Source: Amycolatopsis eburnea (lineage in GTDB: Bacteria > Actinomycetota > Actinomycetes > Mycobacteriales > Pseudonocardiaceae). From it: a DNA stretch of 64,000 nucleotides. Positions 1 through 7,419 of this stretch are shown in pieces (the stretch's first letter is position 1; each line of letters begins with the position of its first letter). Below the pieces are notes generated by a model. That model did not search any database and was not told the origin of the DNA. It saw nothing but the letters and a program-made list of their open reading frames with translations. The stretch is from contig NZ_RSEC01000062.1 in NCBI RefSeq assembly GCF_003937945.1, positions 62,001 through 126,000 of the forward strand. Reading direction: 5' to 3'. The position numbers and the translations under genes were made by a program.

Positions 1-43
1 AGCCGTCGAGCGATGTGTGGACCATGTGGACGATCTCGCGCAT
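1..43 (-). CDS. Dihydrofolate reductase family protein, N-terminal fragment (cut by window edge)
   Basis: Only the first 14 codons lie inside the window. Reading leftwards from an ATG at 43, the peptide is MREIVHMVHTSLDG. This resembles the opening of RibD-C/dihydrofolate-reductase-like proteins, which start with a short beta strand ending in SLDG. A strong AGGAGG ribosome binding site lies 5 bases upstream (49-54). The gene follows the DUF899 gene on the same strand and is probably the fourth gene of the ArsR operon. Such reductase-like genes often accompany ArsR-SRPBCC pairs. The family call rests on very few residues. Confidence 0.5.
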   Translation of the reverse strand, partial: MREIVHMVHTSLDG

Positions 44-119
44 TTCCGCCTCCTGGTGCTTCGGGTCACCAGCAGGTCGGAGCCGCGCCGGCGGACCGGA
101 CACGCCCGCGCGGGAAACT

Positions 120-779
120 TCAGTACTCGTCGTGGCGCCGCCACCAGGCACCCGGGCCGTCGTCGCCGCGGCTCTCCTCTTCCCACGCCTCCTGGCGGCC
201 CAGCGGCGTGATGTCGAGGTACCGGTGCGAGGCGAGGAACATCTCGCCGCCGCGGCCCGAGGTGAAGTACGTCCGGTAGACGTCGTCGCCGTTGCGCAGG
301 AACACGCTGACCCCGAAGCCCATGCCGACGCCGCAGTCCTCGGTGAAGTCGCTGCCGTGCGAGGACACGAACGGCACGTCCCAGCCCATCCGGTTCTTGT
401 ACCGCTCGATCTCGGGCAGCGTCGCCGGCGCGACGACCTGGAGCGTGACGTCCCGGTCGTGCAGGTGCGCCAGGTGCGGCATGTTGTCGACGAGCAGGGA
501 GCACCCCGGGCACCCCGCCTCGTCGCCCGGGTGCAGCATGAAGTGGTAGACGATCAGCTGCGGCCGTCCCTCGAACAGGTCCAGCAGGCTCTTCTCGCCC
601 TCGGGCGTGGTGAACACGTACGGCTTCGGGAAGGGCACCATCGGCAGGCGGCGCCGTTCGGCGGCGAGGTGGTCGGCCGCCTTCATGTGCTCCTTCTCCT
701 TGACGAGCAACGCGTCGCGCGCGGCCTGCCATTCCTCCGGCGAGACGATCTCGGGCAGGGCGTGCTGGGTCGCGGTCAT
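120..779 (-). CDS. DUF899 family (thioredoxin-like) protein
   Basis: A 219-residue protein of the DUF899 family, which has a thioredoxin-like fold. The segment YHFMLHPGDEAGCPGCS carries the CxxC-like pair (CPGC), followed by a low-complexity-free alpha/beta domain. The C-terminal part, with RTYFTSGRG and the WRRHDEY end, is typical of the family. The ATG at 779 overlaps the stop of the preceding SRPBCC gene (ATGA, 776-779), so the two are translationally coupled. The biochemical role of DUF899 proteins is not established. The operon context (ArsR regulator plus SRPBCC protein) suggests a small-molecule or stress-response function, which is inference. Confidence 0.85.
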   Translation of the reverse strand: MTATQHALPEIVSPEEWQAARDALLVKEKEHMKAADHLAAERRRLPMVPFPKPYVFTTPEGEKSLLDLFEGRPQLIVYHFMLHPGDEAGCPGCSLLVDNMPHLAHLHDRDVTLQVVAPATLPEIERYKNRMGWDVPFVSSHGSDFTEDCGVGMGFGVSVFLRNGDDVYRTYFTSGRGGEMFLASHRYLDITPLGRQEAWEEESRGDDGPGAWWRRHDEY

Positions 780-1222
780 CGGTCTTCCTCTCCTCGGTGG
801 TGGATGAAGCCGGTCAGGTCGCCGAAGCTGGAGGTCCAGCCGTCGTGGTGGCCGTCGCGGTCGGCGACGGTCGGGAAGCCGGTCTGGACGAACGTCATCT
901 CCGTCTTGCCGCCCAGGTCGGCGAAGTCGATCGTCACGAGGGTCTCCGCGCGCATGTCGCCTTCGGTGTCCCAGATGAAGGTGAACACGAGCCGCTCGGG
1001 CGCGGCGATCTCGCGGTAGGTGCCGTGCATCCAGTGCTCGTCGCCCTCGGGGGAGCGGATGCACGCGCGCCAGGCGCCGCCCGGCCGCGTGGCGAGGGTG
1101 ACCGCGGAGCCGGTGTAGCCGTGCGGCCCGAGCCAGCTCGCCAGCTGGTCGGGGTCGGTCCACGCGGCGAAGACGAGCTCGCGCGGCGCGTCGAAGACCC
1201 GGGAGATGGTGAGGTCAGGCAT
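776..1222 (-). CDS. SRPBCC domain protein (AHSA1/CalC type)
   Basis: A 148-residue protein of the START/SRPBCC fold, AHSA1 subfamily. It starts with the typical strand ISRVFDAPRELVFAAWTDPD, has the WLGPHGY loop, and ends in the TSSFGDLTGFI helix that closes the hydrophobic cavity. The family binds lipophilic ligands or acts in stress responses; the ligand here is unknown. It overlaps the ArsR gene upstream by 8 bp and the DUF899 gene downstream by 4 bp, so the three are one transcription unit. ArsR-SRPBCC pairs are very common in actinobacteria, and the ArsR protein probably represses the pair. Confidence 0.9.
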   Translation of the reverse strand: MPDLTISRVFDAPRELVFAAWTDPDQLASWLGPHGYTGSAVTLATRPGGAWRACIRSPEGDEHWMHGTYREIAAPERLVFTFIWDTEGDMRAETLVTIDFADLGGKTEMTFVQTGFPTVADRDGHHDGWTSSFGDLTGFIHHRGEEDR

Positions 1223-1559
1223 CTTCGCCTCCGTTCCGCAGGGTGCGCAGGTGCTCTTCGAGGCGGTCGAACCCGTCGTCCCAGAACGGGCGGTAGCGCG
1301 CCACCCAGTCGGCCACGTCTTCCAGCGGTTTCGCCGCCAGCCGGCAGGGCCGCCACTGGCGGGTGCGGCCGCGGGTGATGAGCCCGGCCTGCTCCAGCAC
1401 CTTCAGGTGGCGGGAGACGGCGGGCAGGCTCATCGGGAACGGCTCGGCGAGCTCGTTCACCGTCGCCTCACCCGCGGAAAGCCGGGCGAGGATGGCCCGC
1501 CGGGTCGGGTCGGCGAGTGCGGCGAACGTGCGGCTCAGGTGGTCTGCGGGCATGGTCAT
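1215..1559 (-). CDS. ArsR-family winged-helix repressor
   Basis: A 114-residue ArsR/SmtB-type regulator. The N-terminus (TFAALADPTRRAILARLS) is the classical ArsR helix, and the recognition helix lies around MSLPAVSRHLKVLEQAGL (residues about 43-60). No CxC metal-binding pair is present, so metal sensing is unlikely; this is the SRPBCC-associated subgroup. ATG at 1559 was chosen, and an in-frame ATG two codons later is an alternative. It heads the leftward operon. A perfect inverted repeat just upstream (1576-1591) overlaps its probable promoter, suggesting autorepression. Confidence 0.93.
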   Translation of the reverse strand: MTMPADHLSRTFAALADPTRRAILARLSAGEATVNELAEPFPMSLPAVSRHLKVLEQAGLITRGRTRQWRPCRLAAKPLEDVADWVARYRPFWDDGFDRLEEHLRTLRNGGEDA

Positions 1560-1575
1560 TTCAGCCTCTTGTTAA

Positions 1576-1591
1576 TTAACGTCTCCGTTAA
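1576..1591. promoter_or_regulatory. Candidate ArsR operator and promoter
   Basis: TTAACG-tctc-CGTTAA is a perfect 6+4+6 inverted repeat 17 bp upstream of the arsR start. On the minus strand a TATATT hexamer (1592-1597) next to it could serve as the -10 element, so a bound ArsR dimer would block transcription start. The AT-rich composition stands out from the surrounding GC-rich DNA. Binding by this particular ArsR is inferred from position only. Confidence 0.5.
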
Positions 1592-1687
1592 ATATAGCCC
1601 CCAGCTGAGCACTGTCAAGGTTGTCGTGAGAGCCGCGTCACTGGTCCTCGGGTTTCCAATAGTAGGAAGCCAAAGTATTTTTGAGGG

Positions 1688-4600
1688 ATGAGCAGCGAGC
1701 TGTACCGCCCCGTGCACCCCGTCCGGTTCGTGACGGCGTCGAGCCTCTTCGACGGTCACGACGCGTCGATCAACATCATGCGGCGGATCCTGCAGTCCCA
1801 GGGCGCGGAGGTCGTCCACCTCGGGCACAACCGCTCGGTCGACGAGGTGGCCACCGCCGCCATCGCCGAGGACGTCCAGGGCGTCGCCATCTCCGCCTAC
1901 CAGGGCGGGCACGTCGAGTACTTCTCGTACCTGGTCGAGCTGCTGCGCGAGCGCGGCGCCGGCCACATCAAGGTCTTCGGCGGCGGGGGCGGGGTGATCG
2001 TGCGCGAGGAGATCGACCTGCTGCACTCGCGCGGCGTCGCCCGCATCTTCTCGCCCGAGGACGGCTACGAGATGGGCCTGCCGGGCATGATCAACTCGAT
2101 GATCGAGGCCTGCGACACCGACCTCGCGGCCGAGGGCCCGGCGCTCGACAAGGTGCTCTCCGGGGACGTCCCCGCGCTTTCGCGGGTCATCACGCAGCTG
2201 GCGGCCGAACGGCTGCCCGCCGAGCTGCTCGACGGCATCACCGAAGCCGCGAGCGGGCGGACGGTGCCGGTACTGGGCATCACCGGCACCGGTGGCTCCG
2301 GCAAGTCGTCGCTCACCGACGAGCTGGTCCGCCGCTTCCGCCTCGACCAGGAGGACAAGCTGCGGATCGCGGTGCTCGCGGTCGACCCGTCGCGGCGCAA
2401 GGGCGGCGGCGCGCTGCTCGGCGACCGCATCCGGATGAACTGCCTCGACGGCTCGCCGGTGTACTTCCGTTCGCTGGCCACGCGCACGACGTCGGGGGAG
2501 ATCCCGGCCGGGTTGCGCGAATCGATCCTGGCCTGCAAGGCCGCCGGCTACGACCTGGTCATCGTCGAGACGCCGGGCATCGGCCAGGGCGACGCCGGGA
2601 TCGTCGACTTCGTGGACGAGTCGCTGTACGTGATGACGCCGGAGTTCGGCGCCGCGTCGCAGCTGGAGAAGATCGACATGCTCGACTTCGCCGACGTCGT
2701 CGCGATCAACAAGTTCGAGCGCCGCGGCGCCGAGGACGCCCGCCGCGACGTCGCGCGCCAGCTGGTGCGCAACCGCGAAGCCTTCTCGGAAGGCCCCGAG
2801 GACATGCCGGTCTACGGCACGAGCGCGGCGAAGTTCAACGACGACGGCGTCACCGCGCTGTACCAGCACCTGCGCGACGTGCTCGCCGAACGAGGGCTGT
2901 CCGTTTCGGCGGGGACGCTGCCCCGCGTGGAAGGCAAGGTGTCCACGGACGCCTCGACGATCATCCCCGGCAACCGCGCGCGGTACCTGGCCGAGATCGC
3001 CGACTCCGTACGCGGTTACCACGCGAAGACCGACCAGCAGGTCGCCGCGGTCCGCAAGCGGAACGCGCTTTCGGTGGCGCGCGAGGAACTGGCCAAGGCG
3101 GACGCGTCCACCGACGCGCTCGACGGGCTGCTCGCCGCGGCCGAGTCCGATGTGGACGGCGAGTCGACAAAGCTCCTCGAGCGCTTCCGGGAGCTGGCCG
3201 AGGAATACCGCCAGGACGAGCTGGTCGTGAAGATCCGCGACAAGGAGCTGCGCACGCAGCTGTGGCGCGACACGCTGTCCGGCAACCGGGTCCCGCGCGT
3301 CGCCCTGCCGCGCTACGGCGAGGACGGCGAGCTGCTGTCGTTCCTGCGCCGCGAGAACCTGCCGGGCTACTTCCCCTACACCGCGGGCGTTTTCCCGTTC
3401 AAGCGCGAGGGCGAGGACCCGGCGCGGATGTTCGCCGGAGAGGGGGACGCGTTCCGCACCAACCGCCGCTTCAAGCTGCTCTCGGCCGACTCCGAGGCCA
3501 AGCGGCTGTCGACGGCGTTCGACTCCGTGACCCTCTACGGCCACGACCCCGACACGCGTCCCGACATCTACGGCAAGGTCGGCACCTCGGGCGTGTCCAT
3601 CGCGACGGTCGAGGACATGAAGGCCCTCTACGACGGCTTCGACCTGACCGCGCCGAACACGTCGGTGTCGATGACGATCAACGGCCCCGCGCCGACGATC
3701 CTGGCGTTCTTCCTCAACACCGCGATCGACCAGAAGATCGACGCGTTCCGGGCCGAGCACGGCCGCGAGCCGTCCGACGCCGAGGCCGCCGAGCTGCGCT
3801 CGTGGACGCTGCAGAACGTGCGCGGCACGGTGCAGGCCGACATCCTCAAGGAGGACCAGGGCCAGAACACCTGCATCTTCTCCACCGAGTTCAGCCTCCG
3901 GATGATGGCCGACATCCAGGAGTGGTTCATCGAGCACCACCTGCGGAACTTCTACTCGGTCTCGATCTCCGGCTACCACATCGCCGAGGCCGGCGCGAAC
4001 CCCATCTCGCAGCTGGCCTTCACGCTGGCGAACGGCTTCACCTACGTCGAGTCGTACCTCGCCCGCGGCATGGACGTCGACTGCTTCGCGCCGAACCTGT
4101 CGTTCTTCTTCTCCAACGGAATGGACGCCGAGTACTCGGTGCTGGGCCGGGTGGCGCGCCGGATCTGGTCGGTGGCGATGCGCGACCGCTACGGCGCGAA
4201 CGAGCGGTCGCAGAAGCTCAAGTACCACGTGCAGACGTCCGGCCGCTCGCTGCACGCGCAGGAGATGAGCTTCAACGACATCCGCACCACGCTGCAGGCG
4301 CTGTGCGCGCTGTACGACAACGCGAACTCGTTGCACACCAACGCCTTCGACGAGGCGATCACGACGCCGTCGGAGTCGTCGGTGCGCCGCGCGATGGCCA
4401 TCCAGATGATCATCAACAAGGAATGGGGCCTGTCGAAGAACGAGAACCCGCTGCAGGGCTCGTTCGTCATCGACGAGCTGACGGACCTGGTCGAGGAAGC
4501 GGTCCTGGCCGAGTTCGACCGCATCTCCGAGCGCGGCGGTGTCCTCGGCGCGATGGAGACGGGCTACCAGCGCGGCAAGATCCAGGACGAGTCGATCCTG

Positions 4601-4921
4601 TACGAGCGCAAGAAGCACGACGGCTCGCTGCCGATCATCGGCGTCAACACGTTCCGCAACCCGAACCAGGGCGAGGACGACGTCGAGGTCGAACTGGCCC
4701 GCGCGACGGAGGCCGAGAAGAAGTCCCAGCTGGACCGCCTGGCCGACTTCCAGCACCGCCACCACGAGGAAGCCCAGCAGGCCCTGAAGGCCCTGCGCGA
4801 AGCGGCAACCCGCGGCGGCAACCTGTTCGGGGTGCTGATGGACGCCGCGCGGGTGTGCTCGCTGGGCCAGATCACGGAGGCGTTCTTCGAGGTCGGGGGC
4901 CAGTACCGCCGCAACGTCTAG
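1688..4921 (+). CDS. icmF: Fused isobutyryl-CoA mutase IcmF
   Basis: A 1077-residue adenosylcobalamin enzyme that interconverts isobutyryl-CoA and n-butyryl-CoA. Domain order matches IcmF. An N-terminal B12-binding domain (about residues 10-150) has the lower-ligand motif DGHDAS at 22-27. A MeaB-like G-protein chaperone domain has Walker A GTGGSGKSS near 200 and runs to about 440. A linker follows, then the large mutase subunit (about 520-1070) with the NTCIFSTEFSLRMMADIQEW region and a TIM barrel. Length equals the family norm. It stands alone, with GAGGG directly before the ATG. Methylmalonyl-CoA mutase is excluded by the internal GTPase fusion. It probably feeds valine or fatty-acid branched C4 units; a related branched-chain mutase specificity (for example pivalyl/isovaleryl-CoA) cannot be excluded from sequence reading. 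Confidence 0.95.
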   Translation: MSSELYRPVHPVRFVTASSLFDGHDASINIMRRILQSQGAEVVHLGHNRSVDEVATAAIAEDVQGVAISAYQGGHVEYFSYLVELLRERGAGHIKVFGGGGGVIVREEIDLLHSRGVARIFSPEDGYEMGLPGMINSMIEACDTDLAAEGPALDKVLSGDVPALSRVITQLAAERLPAELLDGITEAASGRTVPVLGITGTGGSGKSSLTDELVRRFRLDQEDKLRIAVLAVDPSRRKGGGALLGDRIRMNCLDGSPVYFRSLATRTTSGEIPAGLRESILACKAAGYDLVIVETPGIGQGDAGIVDFVDESLYVMTPEFGAASQLEKIDMLDFADVVAINKFERRGAEDARRDVARQLVRNREAFSEGPEDMPVYGTSAAKFNDDGVTALYQHLRDVLAERGLSVSAGTLPRVEGKVSTDASTIIPGNRARYLAEIADSVRGYHAKTDQQVAAVRKRNALSVAREELAKADASTDALDGLLAAAESDVDGESTKLLERFRELAEEYRQDELVVKIRDKELRTQLWRDTLSGNRVPRVALPRYGEDGELLSFLRRENLPGYFPYTAGVFPFKREGEDPARMFAGEGDAFRTNRRFKLLSADSEAKRLSTAFDSVTLYGHDPDTRPDIYGKVGTSGVSIATVEDMKALYDGFDLTAPNTSVSMTINGPAPTILAFFLNTAIDQKIDAFRAEHGREPSDAEAAELRSWTLQNVRGTVQADILKEDQGQNTCIFSTEFSLRMMADIQEWFIEHHLRNFYSVSISGYHIAEAGANPISQLAFTLANGFTYVESYLARGMDVDCFAPNLSFFFSNGMDAEYSVLGRVARRIWSVAMRDRYGANERSQKLKYHVQTSGRSLHAQEMSFNDIRTTLQALCALYDNANSLHTNAFDEAITTPSESSVRRAMAIQMIINKEWGLSKNENPLQGSFVIDELTDLVEEAVLAEFDRISERGGVLGAMETGYQRGKIQDESILYERKKHDGSLPIIGVNTFRNPNQGEDDVEVELARATEAEKKSQLDRLADFQHRHHEEAQQALKALREAATRGGNLFGVLMDAARVCSLGQITEAFFEVGGQYRRNV

Positions 4922-4940
4922 CGGCGCACGGCCCGGCTCG

Positions 4941-5027
4941 AGCGCCCCAATGTGGCCTTCGGTGCGTCAGACGCACCCAATGTGGCGTTCGGTGCGTTGG
5001 ACGCAACCAACGCCACATTGGGGCGCT
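4941..5027. repeat. 87-bp intergenic repeat, copy 1 (hairpin, terminator-like)
   Basis: The element has two direct units of about 30 bp beginning CCCAATGTGG, each ending in a GTGCGT/ACGCA inverted pair, and then an inverted half unit ending CCACATTGGGGCGCT. The outer arms AGCGCCCC and GGGGCGCT close a long stem. It lies between the convergent 3' ends of icmF and the methyltransferase gene. Two further copies of the same length occur at 36251 and 58776, all directly after gene ends. Likely role: bidirectional terminator or mobile palindromic element. Confidence 0.85.
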
Positions 5028-5042
5028 TTCCGTCACCGCTCG

Positions 5043-5738
5043 CTAGCGGCGGACCGCCTTCAGCTGCCAAACCGGGACCAGCACCCGCCCGTCCGCGTCG
5101 GTCTCCATCGACGTCAGCCCCGCCGGGTCCGCGTCCAGCACCACCCGGACGCTCTGCCGCAGCTCCTCCGGCGTCATCGACGTCGTGTACAGCCGCGGCT
5201 CGAGCGTCTCGATCGTCCAGTCCTTCCCGACCGTCTCCCGCAGGTTGGCCTCGCTGATCAGGTACGGCGCCGGGAACGCGTCGGGGACCTCCGGCGAGAA
5301 GCAGAACAGGTGCAGCCGCGCGCCCGGGCGGGTCGCGCGGGTAAGGGCCGCGAGGTACGCCCTCCGCTGGCCCTCGCTCAGGCAGTGGTACAGCGCGCTG
5401 TCGAGCACCGTGTCGAACCGGCCTTCGTAGCCTTCGAGCTTCGTCGCGTCGGCGACCGCGAACTCGATGTCGAGGCCCCTCTCCGCCGCGCGGGCGCGAG
5501 CCTGCGAAACCGCCGACGGCGCGCCGTCCAGGCCGGTCACGCGCAGGCCGCGCGAGGCGAGGAACGCGGAGTTGTCGCCCAGGCCGCAGCCGATGTCGAG
5601 CACGTCGCCGCCGAACTCGCCGGCGTCGGCCAGCTCGACGACCGCGGGCTGCGGTGCGCCGAGGTCCCAGGGCATCTTCCGGCCCATCGGCGTGGCGCCC
5701 TGGTAGAGCTCCTCGAAGTCGACGTCCTGTACGTCCAT
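5043..5738 (-). CDS. Class I SAM-dependent methyltransferase
   Basis: A 231-residue Rossmann-fold methyltransferase. Motif I is VLDIGCGLGDNS (about residues 50-61). The acidic end of strand 2 is VTGLDGAPSA, and motif IV is FDTVLDSALYHCLS. The N-terminal LYQGATPMGRKMPWDLG segment is typical of the thiopurine/TehB-like methyltransferases of actinobacteria. The ATG at 5738 is preceded by AAGGGG; an upstream extension has no ribosome site. It is divergent from the LLM oxidoreductase gene and converges on icmF with the 87-bp repeat between. The substrate is unknown. Confidence 0.9.
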   Translation of the reverse strand: MDVQDVDFEELYQGATPMGRKMPWDLGAPQPAVVELADAGEFGGDVLDIGCGLGDNSAFLASRGLRVTGLDGAPSAVSQARARAAERGLDIEFAVADATKLEGYEGRFDTVLDSALYHCLSEGQRRAYLAALTRATRPGARLHLFCFSPEVPDAFPAPYLISEANLRETVGKDWTIETLEPRLYTTSMTPEELRQSVRVVLDADPAGLTSMETDADGRVLVPVWQLKAVRR

Positions 5739-5814
5739 GACCGCCCCCTTATTCAACGGATGATGAGATGACTCCATCGTGCACCCCGTGTCAAGGCGGT
5801 GGTACTCCTGGAGC

Positions 5815-6645
5815 ATGAAATTCGGGATCTCGACGTTCGTGACCGACGAGGGCATCCGCCCCGACGTGCTGGGTGCGGCGCTGGAGGAACGCGGCTTCGA
5901 TTCGCTCTTCCTGGCCGAGCACTCGCACATCCCCGTGAGCCGCGAAACCCCCTATCCCGGCGGGGGCGAGCTGCCGCGCGTGTACTACCGCACGCTCGAC
6001 CCGTTCCTGGCGCTCACCGCCGCGGCCACGGCGACGTCGGAGCTGCTGCTCGGCACCGGGATCGCGCTGCTGATCCAGCGCGACCTGATCCACACCGCGA
6101 AGGAGGTCGCGTCGCTGGACGTGCTCTCCGACGGGCGCGCGCTGTTCGGCGTCGGCGTCGGCTGGAACCGCGAGGAGATGCGCAACCACGGCACCGACCC
6201 GAAGACCCGCGGCGCGCTCATCGACGAGCAGCTGGCCGCGCTCAAGGAGATCTGGACGAAGGACGAGGCCGAGTTCCACGGCGAGCACATCGACCTCGAC
6301 CCGATCTTCAGCTGGCCGAAGCCGGTGCAGAAGCCGCACGTCCCGATCTACATCGGCGGCGAGAGCGAGGCGGCCCTGAACCGGCTCGCCAAGTACGGCG
6401 ACGGCTGGCTGCTGCGGGGCTACACGAAGTACCAGGAGGCGCAGCGCGTCCGCCGCTGGCTGGCCGAGCAGGGCCGGGAAGACGTCCAGTTCGCGGTGTT
6501 CGGCGGCCCGACGATCCCGAAGGTGATCGACGGCTTCCGCGAGGCCGGCGTCGAGCGGTACACGTTCCTGCTCGACACGCTGCCGGAAGCGGAGACGCTC
6601 AAGGCCCTCGACGAGCTGGCGGAGGTGGCCGCCGCGCACCGCTGA
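5815..6645 (+). CDS. LLM-class F420-dependent oxidoreductase
   Basis: A 276-residue TIM-barrel luciferase-like oxidoreductase. Supporting features are the opening KFGISTFVTDEG, the LFLAEHSHIPVS loop, LLLGTGIALLIQRDLIHTAKEVASLD (split here across the barrel), FGVGVGWNREEMRNHG, and the VPIYIGGESEAAL strand, all typical of F420/FMN LLM enzymes. Length fits the short single-domain branch. The start chosen is the ATG at 5815; TACTCC six bases before it may be a -10 for a leaderless mRNA. It lies next to kstR and could act on a steroid or fatty acid intermediate, but no KstR box precedes it. Cofactor F420 rather than FMN is inferred from the family. Confidence 0.88.
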   Translation: MKFGISTFVTDEGIRPDVLGAALEERGFDSLFLAEHSHIPVSRETPYPGGGELPRVYYRTLDPFLALTAAATATSELLLGTGIALLIQRDLIHTAKEVASLDVLSDGRALFGVGVGWNREEMRNHGTDPKTRGALIDEQLAALKEIWTKDEAEFHGEHIDLDPIFSWPKPVQKPHVPIYIGGESEAALNRLAKYGDGWLLRGYTKYQEAQRVRRWLAEQGREDVQFAVFGGPTIPKVIDGFREAGVERYTFLLDTLPEAETLKALDELAEVAAAHR

Positions 6646-6652
6646 GGCGCGG

Positions 6653-7273
6653 CTACTTGTCCAGCAGCAGGTGGACCGACAGTTCGAGGCGGTTCGCGAC
6701 GTCGGCCGCCGAGGCGCGGCGGGTCACCCAGGCCACCAGGTTCGCCATCCAGACGTCGGCGACGACGTGGAAGATGTCGCGGTCGGCCTCGGTCGGCTCG
6801 TCGATGCCCATCGCCTTGGCGAACATGTTCTCCATCAGCAGCCCGACCTGCTCGACCTCGGCGGCCGCGGACGTGTCGGCGAACATGAAGGCCCGCACCA
6901 TGGCTTCGGTCAGGTGCGGGTCGCGCTGCATCAGGCGGGTGTTGCGGCCGAGCACGAACATCAGCCGCTCGGCGGGCGTCTCGCCCGGGATGGCCTGCCG
7001 CTCGAGCTTCTCCTGCGCGCGCTCGAACTCGCGCGCCAGGCCGGAGACGAGCAGGTGGATCTTCGACGGGAAGTACCGGTACAGCGTGCCGAGCGCGACG
7101 TCCGCCTTCTCGGCGACGGCCCGCATCTGGACGGCGTCGTAGCCGCCCTTCGAGGCCAGGGCGAGGGTCGCGTCGATGATCCGGCGGCGCCGGTCGCGCT
7201 GGGCGGCCGAGCCGAGCTCGTCGGCGCCGATCGCGCTCAGGCCGTTGCCGCGCGCCTTGGTCTTGCCGGGCAT
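6653..7273 (-). CDS. kstR: TetR-family repressor of cholesterol catabolism, KstR
   Basis: A 206-residue TetR regulator. The DNA-binding part (about residues 20-75) contains QRDRRRRIIDATLALASKGG, VQMRAVAEKADVALGTLYRY and FPSKIHLLV. This is nearly identical to my recollection of mycobacterial KstR, as are the ligand-domain stretches LTEAMVRAFMFAD and NLVAWVTRRASAADV. KstR represses the cholesterol regulon and is released by 3-oxo-cholestenoyl-CoA-type ligands. The ATG at 7273 has GGGGGAG at good spacing. It is divergent from the fadE34-type gene, as in Mycobacterium where kstR neighbours fadE34. A near-consensus KstR box sits 19 bp upstream, consistent with autorepression. Confidence 0.95.
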   Translation of the reverse strand: MPGKTKARGNGLSAIGADELGSAAQRDRRRRIIDATLALASKGGYDAVQMRAVAEKADVALGTLYRYFPSKIHLLVSGLAREFERAQEKLERQAIPGETPAERLMFVLGRNTRLMQRDPHLTEAMVRAFMFADTSAAAEVEQVGLLMENMFAKAMGIDEPTEADRDIFHVVADVWMANLVAWVTRRASAADVANRLELSVHLLLDK

Positions 7274-7291
7274 CGGAGCTCCCCCGTCTGT

Positions 7292-7305
7292 CGGAACTTG
7301 TTCCA
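7292..7305. promoter_or_regulatory. KstR box (kstR side)
   Basis: CGGAACTTGTTCCA matches the TnnAACnnGTTnnA consensus except for the first base. Its core GGAACTTGTTCC is a perfect palindrome. It lies 19 bp before the kstR start, where a repressor would block its own transcription. Confidence 0.65.
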
Positions 7306-7368
7306 CTTCAGGACACAGCGTACCTCTCCTGGCGAAACGTTCAACAATCGACCCACTGGCCGAAAAAC

Positions 7369-7382
7369 TGTAACACGTTCTA
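7369..7382. promoter_or_regulatory. KstR box (fadE34 side)
   Basis: TGTAACACGTTCTA fits TnnAACnnGTTnnA fully. It lies 37 bp before the acyl-CoA dehydrogenase start, within the 146-bp divergent region shared with kstR. Its position suggests it controls the rightward gene, while the second box at 7292 controls kstR. Confidence 0.8.
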
Positions 7383-7419
7383 CACTCGCGAGTAGTGTCC
7401 CGTTCCGCGAGGAGGCCCG

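Noticed and set aside
1556..4765. Very long open frame on the minus strand opposite icmF
   Set aside because: It lies fully antisense to a gene with clear domains. Its peptide is Arg/Val/Asp-rich without motifs, as expected for a shadow in high-GC DNA.
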